Assembly: GCA_035528035.1 (NCBI GenBank)
Contig: DATKZI010000014.1
Coordinates: forward strand, 310,001 to 374,000
DNA: 64,000 nt
Reading direction: 5' to 3'
Origin: JABLTI01 sp035528035
GTDB taxonomy: Archaea; Asgardarchaeota; Heimdallarchaeia; JABLTI01
Shown: positions 1-9,048 of the stretch, piece by piece
Layout: every line of letters begins with the position of its first letter
Position numbering within the stretch: position 1 is the stretch's first letter
The notes under the pieces: generated by a model
What the model saw: only the letters and a program-made list of their open reading frames with translations
Told to the model about the DNA's origin: nothing
Databases searched by the model: none
Program-made: the position numbers and the translations under genes

Positions 1-533
1 ATCATAAGGTCTATAGCTTCCTTTCTATCTCGAGCATCATTATAGGGTTCAAATAAGAATTCTGGATCTTCAAGATTTTTAGCGGTAAGGTCAATTACCA
101 TTCTACAAAATTGAGTTCTACTAAGTTTGTGATTATATTTCTTGGCTTTCTCAATTGTACCCTTCCAATAATAACCAGCTCTTCCATCAACAATTTTTAC
201 TCCTTTGTTTTTTAGGGTAGAGATAGCTTTTTCATAAAGTAAATCAATAGCTTCTTCATGTCCTGATAGTACTATTGGAAAGTCTAATTCAGCTCTTTTA
301 ATACCATCATCACCCACAGGTAAAACTTTTGATACCAAAAAACCGATCATTTTATCCTCATGAAAGCAGTAGTGCCTTGTTTCAGGATCAAAACCAGATT
401 GTGAGTAATTGCGAGCCAATTCATCAGCGGATGATTGGTGAAATGAATCCCAATCTTTTGTTACTTCGAGACCAATTTTCTCTTGGTCAACTTCGAAACC
501 TTTCTGATAATTCTTTAACTTATACTTTGCCAT
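1..533 (-). CDS. GNAT-family N-acetyltransferase, C-terminus cut by window edge
   Basis: The reverse strand is open from an ATG at 533 to the left edge, giving about 177 residues that begin MAKYKLKNYQKGFEV. Residues around 30-70 (DELARNYSQSGFDPE, then HEDKMIGFLVSKVLP) have the strand-turn-strand look of the GNAT core before the acetyl-CoA loop, followed by an alternating helix/strand pattern. GNAT enzymes move an acetyl group from acetyl-CoA to an amine; the substrate cannot be read here. The visible part seems to be the first of two GNAT-like units, but the rest lies outside the window, so the family call is moderate. Confidence 0.6.
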   Translation of the reverse strand, partial: MAKYKLKNYQKGFEVDQEKIGLEVTKDWDSFHQSSADELARNYSQSGFDPETRHYCFHEDKMIGFLVSKVLPVGDDGIKRAELDFPIVLSGHEEAIDLLYEKAISTLKNKGVKIVDGRAGYYWKGTIEKAKKYNHKLSRTQFCRMVIDLTAKNLEDPEFLFEPYNDARDRKEAIDLM

Positions 534-824
534 TTTTTTCCCTCGTTTTTTCAGGAAATTATTGAGAAAATTTTCAAAAAAGGGAAATTAAATTCTCAAT
601 ATTTATGACTTGATTAGACAAAAATAAATTCTTTGACAAATCTAGTTTGAGGTTTTCATTTAAAACAGATAATAAATTTCTGAAAATCAAAGATAGAAGT
701 AAAAACCAGAACCTTCTTTGGGAAAATTTTTCTTATTAGAAATTCCTTTGATTTCTCAGTCTTTTACAAAATAATAAAAAGTTGAGTAATATTTAATTTT
801 TAAAAAAGTAGACAGGTTTTTCAC

Positions 825-1700
825 ATGGATAATATGAAGTTTTATCGAACAGGAGAATTTCAAGAGGATATTTTAGCGAGAGAGATTGAAGTAGAACCTC
901 TCAAATGGATAGAGAAAGAGCAATTAAAGAGATTGGATTATTTACTTGGATATATAAAAAGAAATCATCCCGAAAAACTATTGGTATTTGTTGAAAACCT
1001 TAATAATAAATACAAAAATCTATTAACAAATATTGGAAAAGAAGGACAAAAAATTGATTTTGGGATTAACTATAGGGATTTTAGTAATCTACAAGAATTT
1101 CCTATTTTAGCAGAAGGTATTGTAAGTTATATCTTCAAAACTCTGGGTTTAGTTGAAGATTATAAAACTGTGGAAAACAAAACAAAAGTATTAAATTCTG
1201 CATATCTGAAATCATTTCTACATCCTAGATACTTCAATTTAGAAACACTGATAATGATTTTAGAAAGAAAAGAAGCAATCAATTTTTACAAGAAATTTGG
1301 TACGCAATACCTAATAGATACCCAAACTCCTGAAGAACCATTTATAGATTTAGAGACATTATTAGAAAAAAGAATTACCAATAGACAAGAACCACCGTCA
1401 GCTTGGGTAATGTTACATGGAATGCTTGCTGAAGGCAAATATGCCTATAGAAACGATAATTGCCTATGGGTCAATGTTTTACAAGATTTACCTGATAAAG
1501 AAATCAAATATTATGTTTGTTGCTATGGGGATTATCAAGCAGCAAAATCCTATTACAACGAAAATATCATTCTAACTATGGAACATACTATCGCTCAAGG
1601 AGATCCATATTGCTCTCGAGTTTTACATGATACAAGAATAGATTGGGATTTAAGACATCCACCAAAAAAATTCTGGGATGAATTAAAATCAAATAAATAA
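825..1700 (+). CDS. L-2-amino-thiazoline-4-carboxylate hydrolase-like protein
   Basis: A 291-residue soluble protein without signal peptide or membrane segment. The last third carries a cluster typical of the ATC-hydrolase-like family: a CCYGDY strand, a hydrophobic strand, then EHTIAQGDPYC and HDTRIDWDL, where a conserved Gly-Asp and Cys sit near the end. Characterised members hydrolyse a thiazoline ring to give L-cysteine, but most relatives have no proven substrate. The N-terminal 140 residues are helical and not recognised. The start may be residue 1 or Met4. It stands alone, with about 190 bp of AT-rich sequence on the 3' side. The family call rests on the C-terminal motif only. Confidence 0.45.
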   Translation: MDNMKFYRTGEFQEDILAREIEVEPLKWIEKEQLKRLDYLLGYIKRNHPEKLLVFVENLNNKYKNLLTNIGKEGQKIDFGINYRDFSNLQEFPILAEGIVSYIFKTLGLVEDYKTVENKTKVLNSAYLKSFLHPRYFNLETLIMILERKEAINFYKKFGTQYLIDTQTPEEPFIDLETLLEKRITNRQEPPSAWVMLHGMLAEGKYAYRNDNCLWVNVLQDLPDKEIKYYVCCYGDYQAAKSYYNENIILTMEHTIAQGDPYCSRVLHDTRIDWDLRHPPKKFWDELKSNK

Positions 1701-1892
1701 AATAATGAAATAATTATAAATTCCAACAATATAGAGAAGAATAGAAAAAAATCATAAATCATTTAAGAAATAATTAATAATCAATCTTTCTGTTTAAATT
1801 AAAGAGAAATTTTTAGTAATCTAAATTTAATCAAGAATAACCAAAAGTGTTTTTGTTCAATATAGGAATAATTCTATAAGAGGGTAATTTTC

Positions 1893-3980
1893 ATGTTTAT
1901 GAAAAAACATATTTCATTTCTGGTTTTGTTTTTAGTGGCTTTTTCACAAGGATTCATAACGCAAACTGATACCAAAAATACGTTGGAAAACAAAGCAAAT
2001 TCCAATGAAATTCAAATTATTTCTAAGCAACATTCAATTCCATCAATTGATAATGTTTTTTCAACCAAAGCATCAGGAGATAAATCATGGACTTATATGC
2101 TCTATTTGGATGCTGATAATGATATTGAAGGAGATGCAGTGAGAGATTTTGAATGGTTAGAACAAGCTGGGGGTTCTAATGAAAACATTAGCATTGTTGT
2201 ATTATTTGATCGAATCCCTGGTTTTGATAATACTCATGGTAATTGGAATGGAAGTAGAATTTACAATATTACAGAGAATGTCCTACCAACTACCATTGAC
2301 TCTCAACTTATGGTGGATTTAGGGGAAGTGGATATGGCTAATCCTGCATCCTTGACTGATTTCATTAGTTACTGTTTCGAAAATTTCCCAGCTGAGAATT
2401 ATATTCTTGATTTATGGAATCATGGTCATGCAGCATATGGGGTTATCGACGATGAAACAAGTAGTACCCACTTTATAGTTAATGATATACAGCTGGCAAT
2501 AACCAATGCTCTTGCTGCTTATGAAGAGGAAATTAACATAATTTCAATGGATGCTTGTGATATGAATACAATAGAAGTAGCGTGGGAAATGAGGAATCTT
2601 TGTGACTATTTCATTACAACAGAAGATGGTACAAATGGTTATCCATATAATTCAATTATTCAAAAATTGAAACTACAACCAAATTTGAATGCAAGCTTAT
2701 TTTGTGAGCTAATAGTGGATGCATACTCCATCTATTACCAAAACACTTACAAAAATTGCTTATCAGTTATCGATCAAACAAAACTTTTAGGCATCCCAGA
2801 AGTTATTAATCCTTTTATTTCCGAATTAATCACTACTCTAGAAGCTGGTTATTATGACGAAATTTTTGCTTTTAGTAGAGACCTAACATATGATTTCTAC
2901 GATGAATGCTGGGTTGACCTTGTTGCTTTAATAAAGAATATAATATTCTTTCTAGATGAGCCATCTCTTAATCTTGTAGGGAGAGAATTACTAGATTATC
3001 TTGATCAAGTAATCACCTATAATTGGCAGCACCCTAATTATGGAGGAAGTGCAAATGGTTTGACTATTTTCTTACCTGATGGAACTATAGCAATGGAATC
3101 CATCGAAGGCTACAATAGTGGCTTAAGTTTTACTGAAGATATGGATTGGTTAACAGATACTTTATGGGATGAGTTTCTCGATTTCTATAAGAGCAATTAT
3201 CTTTATTTGAAAACTGTAAATCCAGAAATGCTTAGCTTAGAAGAAGTTAGAAAAGATTGCTCTATAGTACAGAATTCAGTTCAAATGTTTAAAATAAATC
3301 TATGGAAAAAAGCTATTTATGAATTTGCTTGTCAAATTTCATCGGGAGATATTGATTTCAAGGTAATGAAATATGATTTAACGGGAATATACAAATTAAT
3401 TGGTGGTAGTTTTTTCATTAACCCAGAGGATGCAACAAGTGAAATAGGTAGATATAGGTTAGAAACAGGTTTTTATCTCATTTTGGTTTACGGGAAAGCA
3501 TCAACATCGAACTTTGACATAGAAGTAAAAGAATGTGAACCAATAGAACTTGTATGTAATTCACCATACACATCAACTGGGGGATCAATGAACGGAGATA
3601 CTCAGGGACACTTTAAACAGGATTTAAATCACTATTTTCAAATAGGAATTCCTTACGGAAATAATACTATAACACTAAGTAATTCTGAAACGGCAAATTA
3701 TCAGCTAACAATCTATGATGAGACTTGGAAAAAACTATTCTTTATACAAGCAGAAGGTTTTGGTAAGATTTTAACATTAGAGTATAACCAAACAAGTGAA
3801 AGTCCAACAACATTCTTTTTGGAGATTTATGACTGTGAGGGATATGGTGAATTCACCATTGAAATAAAGAATCCCAATGAGCCAACACCAAATGTAAGTT
3901 TCAATGTTTGGAACATTATCTTCTTCTTGCCAATAATTATCATTATATCAAAAGCGAAATTCATTAGGAAAAATGAATAA
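1893..3980 (+). CDS. Secreted clostripain-family (C11) cysteine peptidase, membrane anchored
   Basis: 695 residues with an N-terminal signal peptide (residues 4-20) and a C-terminal hydrophobic anchor (about 670-690) ending in basic residues. Residues 65-420 match the clostripain (clan CD) fold: WTYMLYLDADND opens the domain, LWNHGHA holds catalytic His177 and SMDACDM holds catalytic Cys222, each after a hydrophobic strand as expected. The C-terminal third contains beta-sandwich segments resembling pre-peptidase C-terminal domains. The protein probably sits on the outer face of the cell membrane and cleaves after basic residues, as known clostripains do; specificity here is inferred. The SD is GAGGG upstream of the ATG. 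The next reading frame overlaps its stop by 8 bp. Confidence 0.85.
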   Translation: MFMKKHISFLVLFLVAFSQGFITQTDTKNTLENKANSNEIQIISKQHSIPSIDNVFSTKASGDKSWTYMLYLDADNDIEGDAVRDFEWLEQAGGSNENISIVVLFDRIPGFDNTHGNWNGSRIYNITENVLPTTIDSQLMVDLGEVDMANPASLTDFISYCFENFPAENYILDLWNHGHAAYGVIDDETSSTHFIVNDIQLAITNALAAYEEEINIISMDACDMNTIEVAWEMRNLCDYFITTEDGTNGYPYNSIIQKLKLQPNLNASLFCELIVDAYSIYYQNTYKNCLSVIDQTKLLGIPEVINPFISELITTLEAGYYDEIFAFSRDLTYDFYDECWVDLVALIKNIIFFLDEPSLNLVGRELLDYLDQVITYNWQHPNYGGSANGLTIFLPDGTIAMESIEGYNSGLSFTEDMDWLTDTLWDEFLDFYKSNYLYLKTVNPEMLSLEEVRKDCSIVQNSVQMFKINLWKKAIYEFACQISSGDIDFKVMKYDLTGIYKLIGGSFFINPEDATSEIGRYRLETGFYLILVYGKASTSNFDIEVKECEPIELVCNSPYTSTGGSMNGDTQGHFKQDLNHYFQIGIPYGNNTITLSNSETANYQLTIYDETWKKLFFIQAEGFGKILTLEYNQTSESPTTFFLEIYDCEGYGEFTIEIKNPNEPTPNVSFNVWNIIFFLPIIIIISKAKFIRKNE

Positions 3981-4317
3981 AAGGCAAACCAATCTTTTCA
4001 ATTATATTGAACAAATTAGAACTATTCATTTTCAAACGGGTTTTGCTAAGATTTATGGCACTGCTGGTGGAGGTGATGGCTTACTTCGCGGCTATCTAAC
4101 CTTTGCTTTACCTAATAGTAAACTCATTATAACAATGGCTAAAGAATGCGGAATGACTCTTGAAGGAGAAATAAACGAAGAAATAGGTCTAACTTTATCG
4201 GGATTAAGATCAAAAAGAGCACAAAGTGCAATAATGGATTTATTATTAATTCTCTTTGCAATTTTAATTAATTCTTGTTCATTTTTCTCAAATAATAAAT
4301 TCTTTATAGTATTATAA
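3973..4317 (+). CDS. Small hypothetical protein with C-terminal membrane segment (uncertain)
   Basis: An open frame of 114 codons overlapping the protease stop by 8 bp, with AGGA just upstream. G is most frequent at codon position 1 and rare at position 3, which favours real coding on this strand. The product is a short polar segment, a Gly-rich turn (GTAGGGDGLLRG), a mixed alpha/beta middle and a hydrophobic tail from about residue 88. No family recognised. A 107-codon open frame on the opposite strand (4092-4415) is the competing reading; its codon pattern looks weaker, but neither is secure. Confidence 0.35.
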   Translation: MNKRQTNLFNYIEQIRTIHFQTGFAKIYGTAGGGDGLLRGYLTFALPNSKLIITMAKECGMTLEGEINEEIGLTLSGLRSKRAQSAIMDLLLILFAILINSCSFFSNNKFFIVL

Positions 4318-4749
4318 AATCTTGGTCCAGGATTTGGTATAAAGCAAATTAGCAATATTAAAGGTGTTGGAGTTAAATATAAGAAAAACTTCAACTCTGT
4401 CATTTTTGAGTCCACTTAAACCCATTAAAAAAATCATTAAACAAGTTATTAAAATCAATATACTAAAAACAATTATTGGTGTATAGATATACCTATTAAC
4501 AGTTGTAGTAAAAAAAAGATCCATATCAGTCCTTTTAGTAAATTAAGTAATGATCTATTTAAAAATAACCTATAGAATAAATTGCTCGTTTTACTTATCT
4601 TGAGTAGTAATAATGGGAATACAAAGCTTTTCTTTGCTATTGATTTGTAGAAAGATTGTTTTCGAGTCACTTATATAGAAAACAGAAAATATTTATCTTA
4701 TCATTAAATATTGATTATAAATTAAAGACCTTAATGGGGATTAAAATTC
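4318..4749. other. Gene-poor AT-rich gap
   Basis: About 430 bases with no convincing gene. Short hydrophobic open frames occur on the minus strand (4312-4524, 4473-4670) but overlap one another and have no homology I can see. If the minus frames 4312-4524 and 4092-4415 were joined by a frameshift near 4400, they would give a two-membrane-segment protein with a charged tail, so a decayed gene is possible. GGGG at 4736-4739 is a likely ribosome-binding site for the gene starting at 4750. Confidence 0.4.
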
Positions 4750-5616
4750 TTGTTTAAAAAAAATCAAAAAAAAATGAATCAATATGAAATTTATATCTCA
4801 AAAATAGAGCAGAAGTATTATCCTGAGAGTTTACATCAAATGAAAGTTTTTGATGACTCAGAACGAATGCGAAATGATCTTTCAATAATGAAAAATATTC
4901 TATGGAATAATCAATTTAAAACAAACGATCCTTTACATCCAAAATTAGAATATCCTATGTATAACTTCTTTGTATCAGATGCTGTTCGGAGAGGAATGTT
5001 ACCACAGATATTCCCACAACTTACTCTAAACAATAGTAAAATTCCTCAATTACAGCAAGAGATTACTAGTTATCTAGAAAAAGGAGAAAGATGGAGCGCT
5101 ATCCTAAGATATAGAATTATCCTTGATATTTTATTTAATGAAGAAAATTTCAAAGGAGCATTTGGAGTTCTGATACAATTGGGCGAGAATTACAGGCGGA
5201 TTAATCAATGCCTACCAGCAGATAATTGCTTTGATCTTGCCATAAATATTGGAAAGGATTATGGACTAGATAGTTCATTAGCAGTAGATAGAAAGAAAGA
5301 AAATCAAGAATATCTAAAAAATGTTTTTACGAAAGTTCACGATGAGATTATGGAAAAATTCAGGTATGCAGATCGATATGCTCTAAGTGGAAAGCTAAAT
5401 GAAGCAATAACCTACTATGCAAACCTAATAATTGAATCAGGAAATATACGATTATGGGAATGGTCTATAAAAGCATCATTGAACTATGCCTCTTGTTTGA
5501 AAGCAGTTGGACAAACTACAAAAGCTATTGAAATTTTAAAAGCAGCAATAGAAATAACAGATATGATTTATGATGTTAAAGGAAGAATGATGCTTCTGTC
5601 ACAAATTACTAGATAA
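4750..5616 (+). CDS. TPR-like helical repeat protein
   Basis: 288 residues starting at TTG 4750 (GGGG lies 10 nt upstream; an in-frame ATG at 4774 is the alternative). From about residue 110 the chain is made of helix pairs with TPR-style spacing: GERWSAILRYRIILDILF, AFGVLIQLGENYRRINQ, YALSGKLNEAITYYANLI and a last pair ending in QTTKAIEILKAAIEI. TPR folds are protein-binding scaffolds. No membrane segment and no enzyme motif. The 110-residue N-terminal part is not recognised. It converges with the membrane-protein gene at 5771, and hairpin repeat A lies between the two stops. Confidence 0.6.
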   Translation: MFKKNQKKMNQYEIYISKIEQKYYPESLHQMKVFDDSERMRNDLSIMKNILWNNQFKTNDPLHPKLEYPMYNFFVSDAVRRGMLPQIFPQLTLNNSKIPQLQQEITSYLEKGERWSAILRYRIILDILFNEENFKGAFGVLIQLGENYRRINQCLPADNCFDLAINIGKDYGLDSSLAVDRKKENQEYLKNVFTKVHDEIMEKFRYADRYALSGKLNEAITYYANLIIESGNIRLWEWSIKASLNYASCLKAVGQTTKAIEILKAAIEITDMIYDVKGRMMLLSQITR

Positions 5617-5665
5617 ACGGCTTCAAGCAATTTTCTTATTCTTTTTTCTTTTATTTTTGAAATCT

Positions 5666-5750
5666 AGAAATAAGCAAATCTCAAAATCCTTTCTTCTTAA
5701 TCAAAACCGGACGGAGGCAAGCAAGCCCCCGTCGCGAGAAAAGCGAGTTT
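5666..5750 (+). repeat. Dispersed hairpin repeat, copy A
   Basis: About 85 bp lying between two convergent genes. It opens with AGAAATAAGCAAATC and ends in a GC-rich hairpin: arm GACGG 5710-5714 pairs with CCGTC 5729-5733, inner GGC 5716-5718 with GCC 5725-5727, around loop AAGCAA, followed by GCGAGAAAAGCGAG, which can form a second small stem. Copy D (8645-8730) is nearly identical over its whole length; copies B and C are diverged. The GC-rich core stands out from its surroundings. Confidence 0.8.
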
Positions 5751-5770
5751 ACCTGATGTAAAACTTCTAT

Positions 5771-6571
5771 TTACTCTTTTGATAAATCAACCATTTTTTC
5801 CATAGAATTACTTTGTTTACGAGATGAAATAATTAATAGGATTGTTGCTATTAAAGCGATACTAAAAGTGCCTAATGTAGGATATAGAGGCCAAATTTTG
5901 GGATCACCTGCTAAAGCATAAACATAAGTTAAGACCATACTAATACCAATACCTATGAACATGAACCAGGACCAGAAGAAGAAAACTTGTTTTGCAGACA
6001 TTCGGTCACCCTTTGGAGTTAGGTATAAAAGGAACAGTAAACCAGTCCAGATTCCTATACCAATAATAGGATATTGTTGGAAGCCAGTATCCCAACCACT
6101 AAAAAGCGAAAGTGCTAGAAAAACCATTGATGAAAGAGTAATGAGGAAAAGCACTGATGTCCAAAGAGTAAAGACATTCAAAGCTCGTTTCCTAATATAT
6201 GATTCCTGAAGATGATAAGCAATAGCGATAATTAGCAATTGAAAAATACCCATAATAGGCATAGCTTGAAAATCTTCCCAAGTACCTAAAATACACTGTG
6301 CCAAGGTGGCCATATTTATAATAATTACAACTAATAAACTAGCAAACCAAAAAACAACTACTTCAGATAGTTTCCAATTTCTATTTTTAGTAGTAAAATA
6401 TAGAACGGTCATGATTATCCCCATTAAAATACAGGTAAGAAGAGGAGAACCAAACCATTCAAGACCTTGCAAGTCTCGAAGAACAAAACCCATAGCAATA
6501 CCAATAACAAGAACTAAAATCCAATTAATGATCATACTATAAAATATTATATTATTTCTGCTTTTACTCAT
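5771..6571 (-). CDS. Multi-pass membrane protein, unknown function
   Basis: About 266 residues from ATG 6571 (MSKSRNNIIFY); an in-frame TTG six codons earlier is less likely. Hydrophobic stretches give about eight transmembrane segments as four repeating pairs, each pair joined by a short loop containing Trp or Pro (GLEWFGSP, GTWEDFQAMP, GWDTGFQQYP, GDPKIWPLYP). This fourfold pattern suggests internal duplication of a two-helix unit. The C-terminal tail is charged and probably cytoplasmic. No transporter or enzyme motif is seen. Its stop faces copy A of the hairpin repeat; copy B is upstream of its start. Confidence 0.7.
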   Translation of the reverse strand: MSKSRNNIIFYSMIINWILVLVIGIAMGFVLRDLQGLEWFGSPLLTCILMGIIMTVLYFTTKNRNWKLSEVVVFWFASLLVVIIINMATLAQCILGTWEDFQAMPIMGIFQLLIIAIAYHLQESYIRKRALNVFTLWTSVLFLITLSSMVFLALSLFSGWDTGFQQYPIIGIGIWTGLLFLLYLTPKGDRMSAKQVFFFWSWFMFIGIGISMVLTYVYALAGDPKIWPLYPTLGTFSIALIATILLIISSRKQSNSMEKMVDLSKE

Positions 6572-6680
6572 AAGAATCCCACAATACAATTTTTTTTATC
6601 TTTTGCTTATTCTTAAATTTTTAAACCAGTCTTGGAAATTAAGAGAATAGAAAGAGAATCAGGAAATATGTAGTAAAATA

Positions 6681-6740
6681 AACTCAAAATCAAAAAAGTA
6701 GATCAAAACCGAACGGAGGTAAGCCCTTATCGGGGGAAAA
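6681..6740 (+). repeat. Dispersed hairpin repeat, copy B (diverged)
   Basis: Contains AACTCAAAATC, then GATCAAAACCGAACGGAGG, then TAAGCCCTTATCGGGGGAAAA, matching copies A and D in order but lacking several loop bases, so the stem is imperfect. It lies between the divergent genes that start at 6571 (minus) and 6821 (plus). Confidence 0.6.
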
Positions 6741-6820
6741 ATGAAATTAAATTATCAGTCATTTTAAAATAAAAAAATTCAAAAGAAATGAAATATAGGT
6801 ATACTTGGGGTGGGTATTAA

Positions 6821-7852
6821 ATGAATCAAATTTCTGAAGAGAAGAAAAGAGAAGTTTATGAATTAGTAGAGAAGCAAAAGAAAGCTAAAATTAGTTGGGT
6901 AGCAATAATTACTCAACTTCCGGAAGAGGATATAATAACTATTGGATGGGATTTTGGATTAGTTATTGAAAAAGACCAAATAATGCTTCCAACAGAAACA
7001 GAAGAGGGAAAGATAGAAGCGAAAATTCAGAATGAAAGAAAGAGAAAAATTTTGCAGAAAGCCTTAAGTGAAAGGATATTTCGATATCGAATAGGAGAAA
7101 CAAAAGGAGCTAATTGGAATAAAATTGATGACATAATGGATGTATTAGCCTTTTTTGATGCAGACCTAATAAGCACTGGAATAGAATTTGATGGTTATAT
7201 AACAGAAATTGGCAAAGCAATTAAGAGGAACATCGATGTATCAGCAGAAACTTATGTTTGTAAGCTAGATGGACAAATAAACTACTTTATGATAAAAAGT
7301 AATCAAATTTCATTATTAGGAAATATTCTAATTAAAGAGATTAAAGAAAAATACGGGGAAAATTTGCACTATCTGATTTCATTAAAATATTATTATGAAA
7401 CCTTTAGTGAACCACAAGGTGGAGATTTACTAAAAGAAGTAGAGCATAAGAAAAGGATTATTGCTTTGTGTAAGTTCATAGACAACAAAATTAATACTCT
7501 ATGTAATGAACTTGCAAATCAATCAGTAATGGCTACAGTGGAAAATAGAAATAACTATAAAATTCTTTTGACAACAGGAAAAAGAATCGAAAGTACTAAG
7601 AAATTCTTTCAATTTTACAAATATTCAATATATTTGAGTTATCGAACATCTATTAATCAATTATATTATGAATTTGTGGGATTAGGAAAAATACAAGGAA
7701 TAAATGAATTTACCATTAACCATTCTTTTGATCAGATCAATTTATACCAAAAATATCTCCAAATAATATTTGAAGAATTGATTTACAAATTCGATATGCA
7801 ACAGCAATTTGAAAATATGAAGAAAATTAGATTAGCAATTCAAACTTTATGA
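6821..7852 (+). CDS. Hypothetical helical protein with possible N-terminal winged helix
   Basis: 343 residues, soluble, preceded by a GGGGTGGG ribosome-binding site. Residues 5-55 (EKKREVYELVEKQKKAKIS, then a Leu-Pro-Glu-Glu turn and a short strand ending IMLP) look like a small winged-helix or PCI-type unit in which a helix pair precedes a beta hairpin. The rest is mainly alpha-helical with scattered aromatic residues and no recognisable active site. It is codirectional with the small membrane gene at 8105, but 250 bp carrying repeat C separates them. I do not recognise a family; a nucleic-acid or protein-binding role is only a guess. Confidence 0.6.
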   Translation: MNQISEEKKREVYELVEKQKKAKISWVAIITQLPEEDIITIGWDFGLVIEKDQIMLPTETEEGKIEAKIQNERKRKILQKALSERIFRYRIGETKGANWNKIDDIMDVLAFFDADLISTGIEFDGYITEIGKAIKRNIDVSAETYVCKLDGQINYFMIKSNQISLLGNILIKEIKEKYGENLHYLISLKYYYETFSEPQGGDLLKEVEHKKRIIALCKFIDNKINTLCNELANQSVMATVENRNNYKILLTTGKRIESTKKFFQFYKYSIYLSYRTSINQLYYEFVGLGKIQGINEFTINHSFDQINLYQKYLQIIFEELIYKFDMQQQFENMKKIRLAIQTL

Positions 7853-7942
7853 TTTCTTTTGCTATAAAAATAAATGATAGACTTGTATTAACTGCAAGAA
7901 ATTAACTCGTAAATATTAATCTACAAAAAATAATTAAATTTT

Positions 7943-8003
7943 AGAAATTAGTTAAGCAAATCAAAACCAGATGGTAATAAGCAAACCCCCATCGTGGTAA
8001 AAG
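7943..8003 (+). repeat. Dispersed hairpin repeat, copy C (compensatory stem change)
   Basis: Shares AGAAAT, AAGCAAATC, AAAACCAGA, AAGCAA, CCCCC and the GGTAAAAG-like tail with copies A and D. The outer stem is GATGG 7970-7974 pairing with CCATC 7989-7993, compared with GACGG/CCGTC in A and D. Both sides changed together, so base pairing is kept. Confidence 0.7.
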
Positions 8004-8104
8004 ATTGGAATTAAAATCAATTTTTTTTCTTAGTCAAATTAGTGAATTTATTAATTTTAAGGGATTGATACAATAGATAGAAAAAAGAAAATTGTTGTGA
8101 ATTT

Positions 8105-8491
8105 ATGGTTGCTCAAATAAAAGATCATGGAGATTATGGTTTCTTTTTAGCCTTTTTAGGAGGAATAATTACCATAGTTATGACTTTAGTAGGAGTGATT
8201 GTGCATGAAATTGTTACTGCTGTTCCTTCTTACATATTCATTGGTTCTGGATATATCGGAATCTTTGCACCTGTTACAGCAGCAATCATCGCTATTGTTA
8301 TAGGAATACTAGCAATTATAATTGGATCAAAGCTCTTCTCAAAGAAAATACATAAAATGTTTGAAAATTGGGATCTCTTGATTTTAGCTATCATCTTAAT
8401 TATATTTGGTTTAGTAGTTTTAGGTATTGGAGGATTGCTTATTTTAACTGGAGGAATTCTTCTCATAGTGCAACGAGCTAAAAATAAATAG
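8105..8491 (+). CDS. Small four-helix membrane protein, DUF4064-like
   Basis: 128 residues with four hydrophobic segments at about 12-34, 42-72 (long, possibly two strands of one hairpin) and 92-122, rich in Gly, Ile and Val, with basic loops SKKIHK and QRAKNK. The Gly-rich repeated GGIITI / GGLLILTGGILLI pattern resembles small archaeal DUF4064-type proteins of unknown function. The ATG at 8105 lies about 8 nt after TTGTGAAT. No catalytic residue is visible. It sits between repeats C and D. Confidence 0.6.
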   Translation: MVAQIKDHGDYGFFLAFLGGIITIVMTLVGVIVHEIVTAVPSYIFIGSGYIGIFAPVTAAIIAIVIGILAIIIGSKLFSKKIHKMFENWDLLILAIILIIFGLVVLGIGGLLILTGGILLIVQRAKNK

Positions 8492-8644
8492 TTGGTAGAA
8501 AATTCAGTAAAGATTCATATAAAGAGGGAGATAGTATTTTTCTTATAAAATAATATAAATTTTGCAGATTCAGTGAGCACTAATAGGACGACACTGAAAA
8601 ATGAATTGATTAGGAAAGAGCATTGCGGAAGAGATAGGGAAACG

Positions 8645-8730
8645 AGAAATAAGGCAAAACTCAAAATCCTTAACTTGAAATCGAAACCAGACGGAGGCAA
8701 GCAAGCCCCCGTCGCGGGAAAAGGGAGTTT
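8645..8730 (+). repeat. Dispersed hairpin repeat, copy D
   Basis: Near-identical to copy A: AGAAATAAGGCAAAACTC, AAAATCCTT, CGAAACCAGACGGAGGC, then GTCGCGGGAAAAGGGAGTTT. Stem arms are GACGG 8690-8694 and CCGTC 8709-8713, with inner GGC/GCC. This is the last copy seen in the window and lies just before the T-rich tract. Confidence 0.8.
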
Positions 8731-9048
8731 AAATAGGGGAGAGAGGTTTATGGGGTGAGATACGGGTTTTAAGAATAAGTAACCCATACCTCACTTTTAT
8801 TGTATTCCTTTTCTTTAAAAAACTTTTGTATTTGTTGTTCTTTTTTCCGTTTTTTTTCGGAAAAACTTTTTTTCCTTTTTCGCCCCTTTTTTTGCTTCTT
8901 TTGTTTTTCACTTTTGTCCTCTTTTTTGCATCTTTTTGTAAATAAACTTTAAATTGCTGTAATTTATTAATATCATTTGGTTATTTTACTCTATATTACT
9001 CGTTAAATTATCTCTTATTACTGAAAAAATAACCTCCATTAAAGATAT
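8731..9048 (+). other. T-rich non-coding tract
   Basis: No gene. From about 8800 to 8940 the plus strand is mostly T with some C and few purines. It includes an inverted repeat TTTTTCCG 8842-8849 / CGGAAAAA 8858-8865 around an all-T loop. The tract marks the point where A/T strand bias changes (see findings). Transcribed left to right it would act as a strong U-rich terminator. Confidence 0.6.

Noticed and set aside
4092..4415. 107-codon minus-strand frame opposite the small 3973 gene
   Set aside because: Codon-position bias is weaker than on the plus strand, and it depends on a frameshift to gain a sensible N-terminus. Kept only as an alternative.
8573..8758. Open frame on the plus strand running through repeat D
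   Set aside because: Its sequence is created by the repeat, it has no ribosome-binding site, and copy A does not keep it open.
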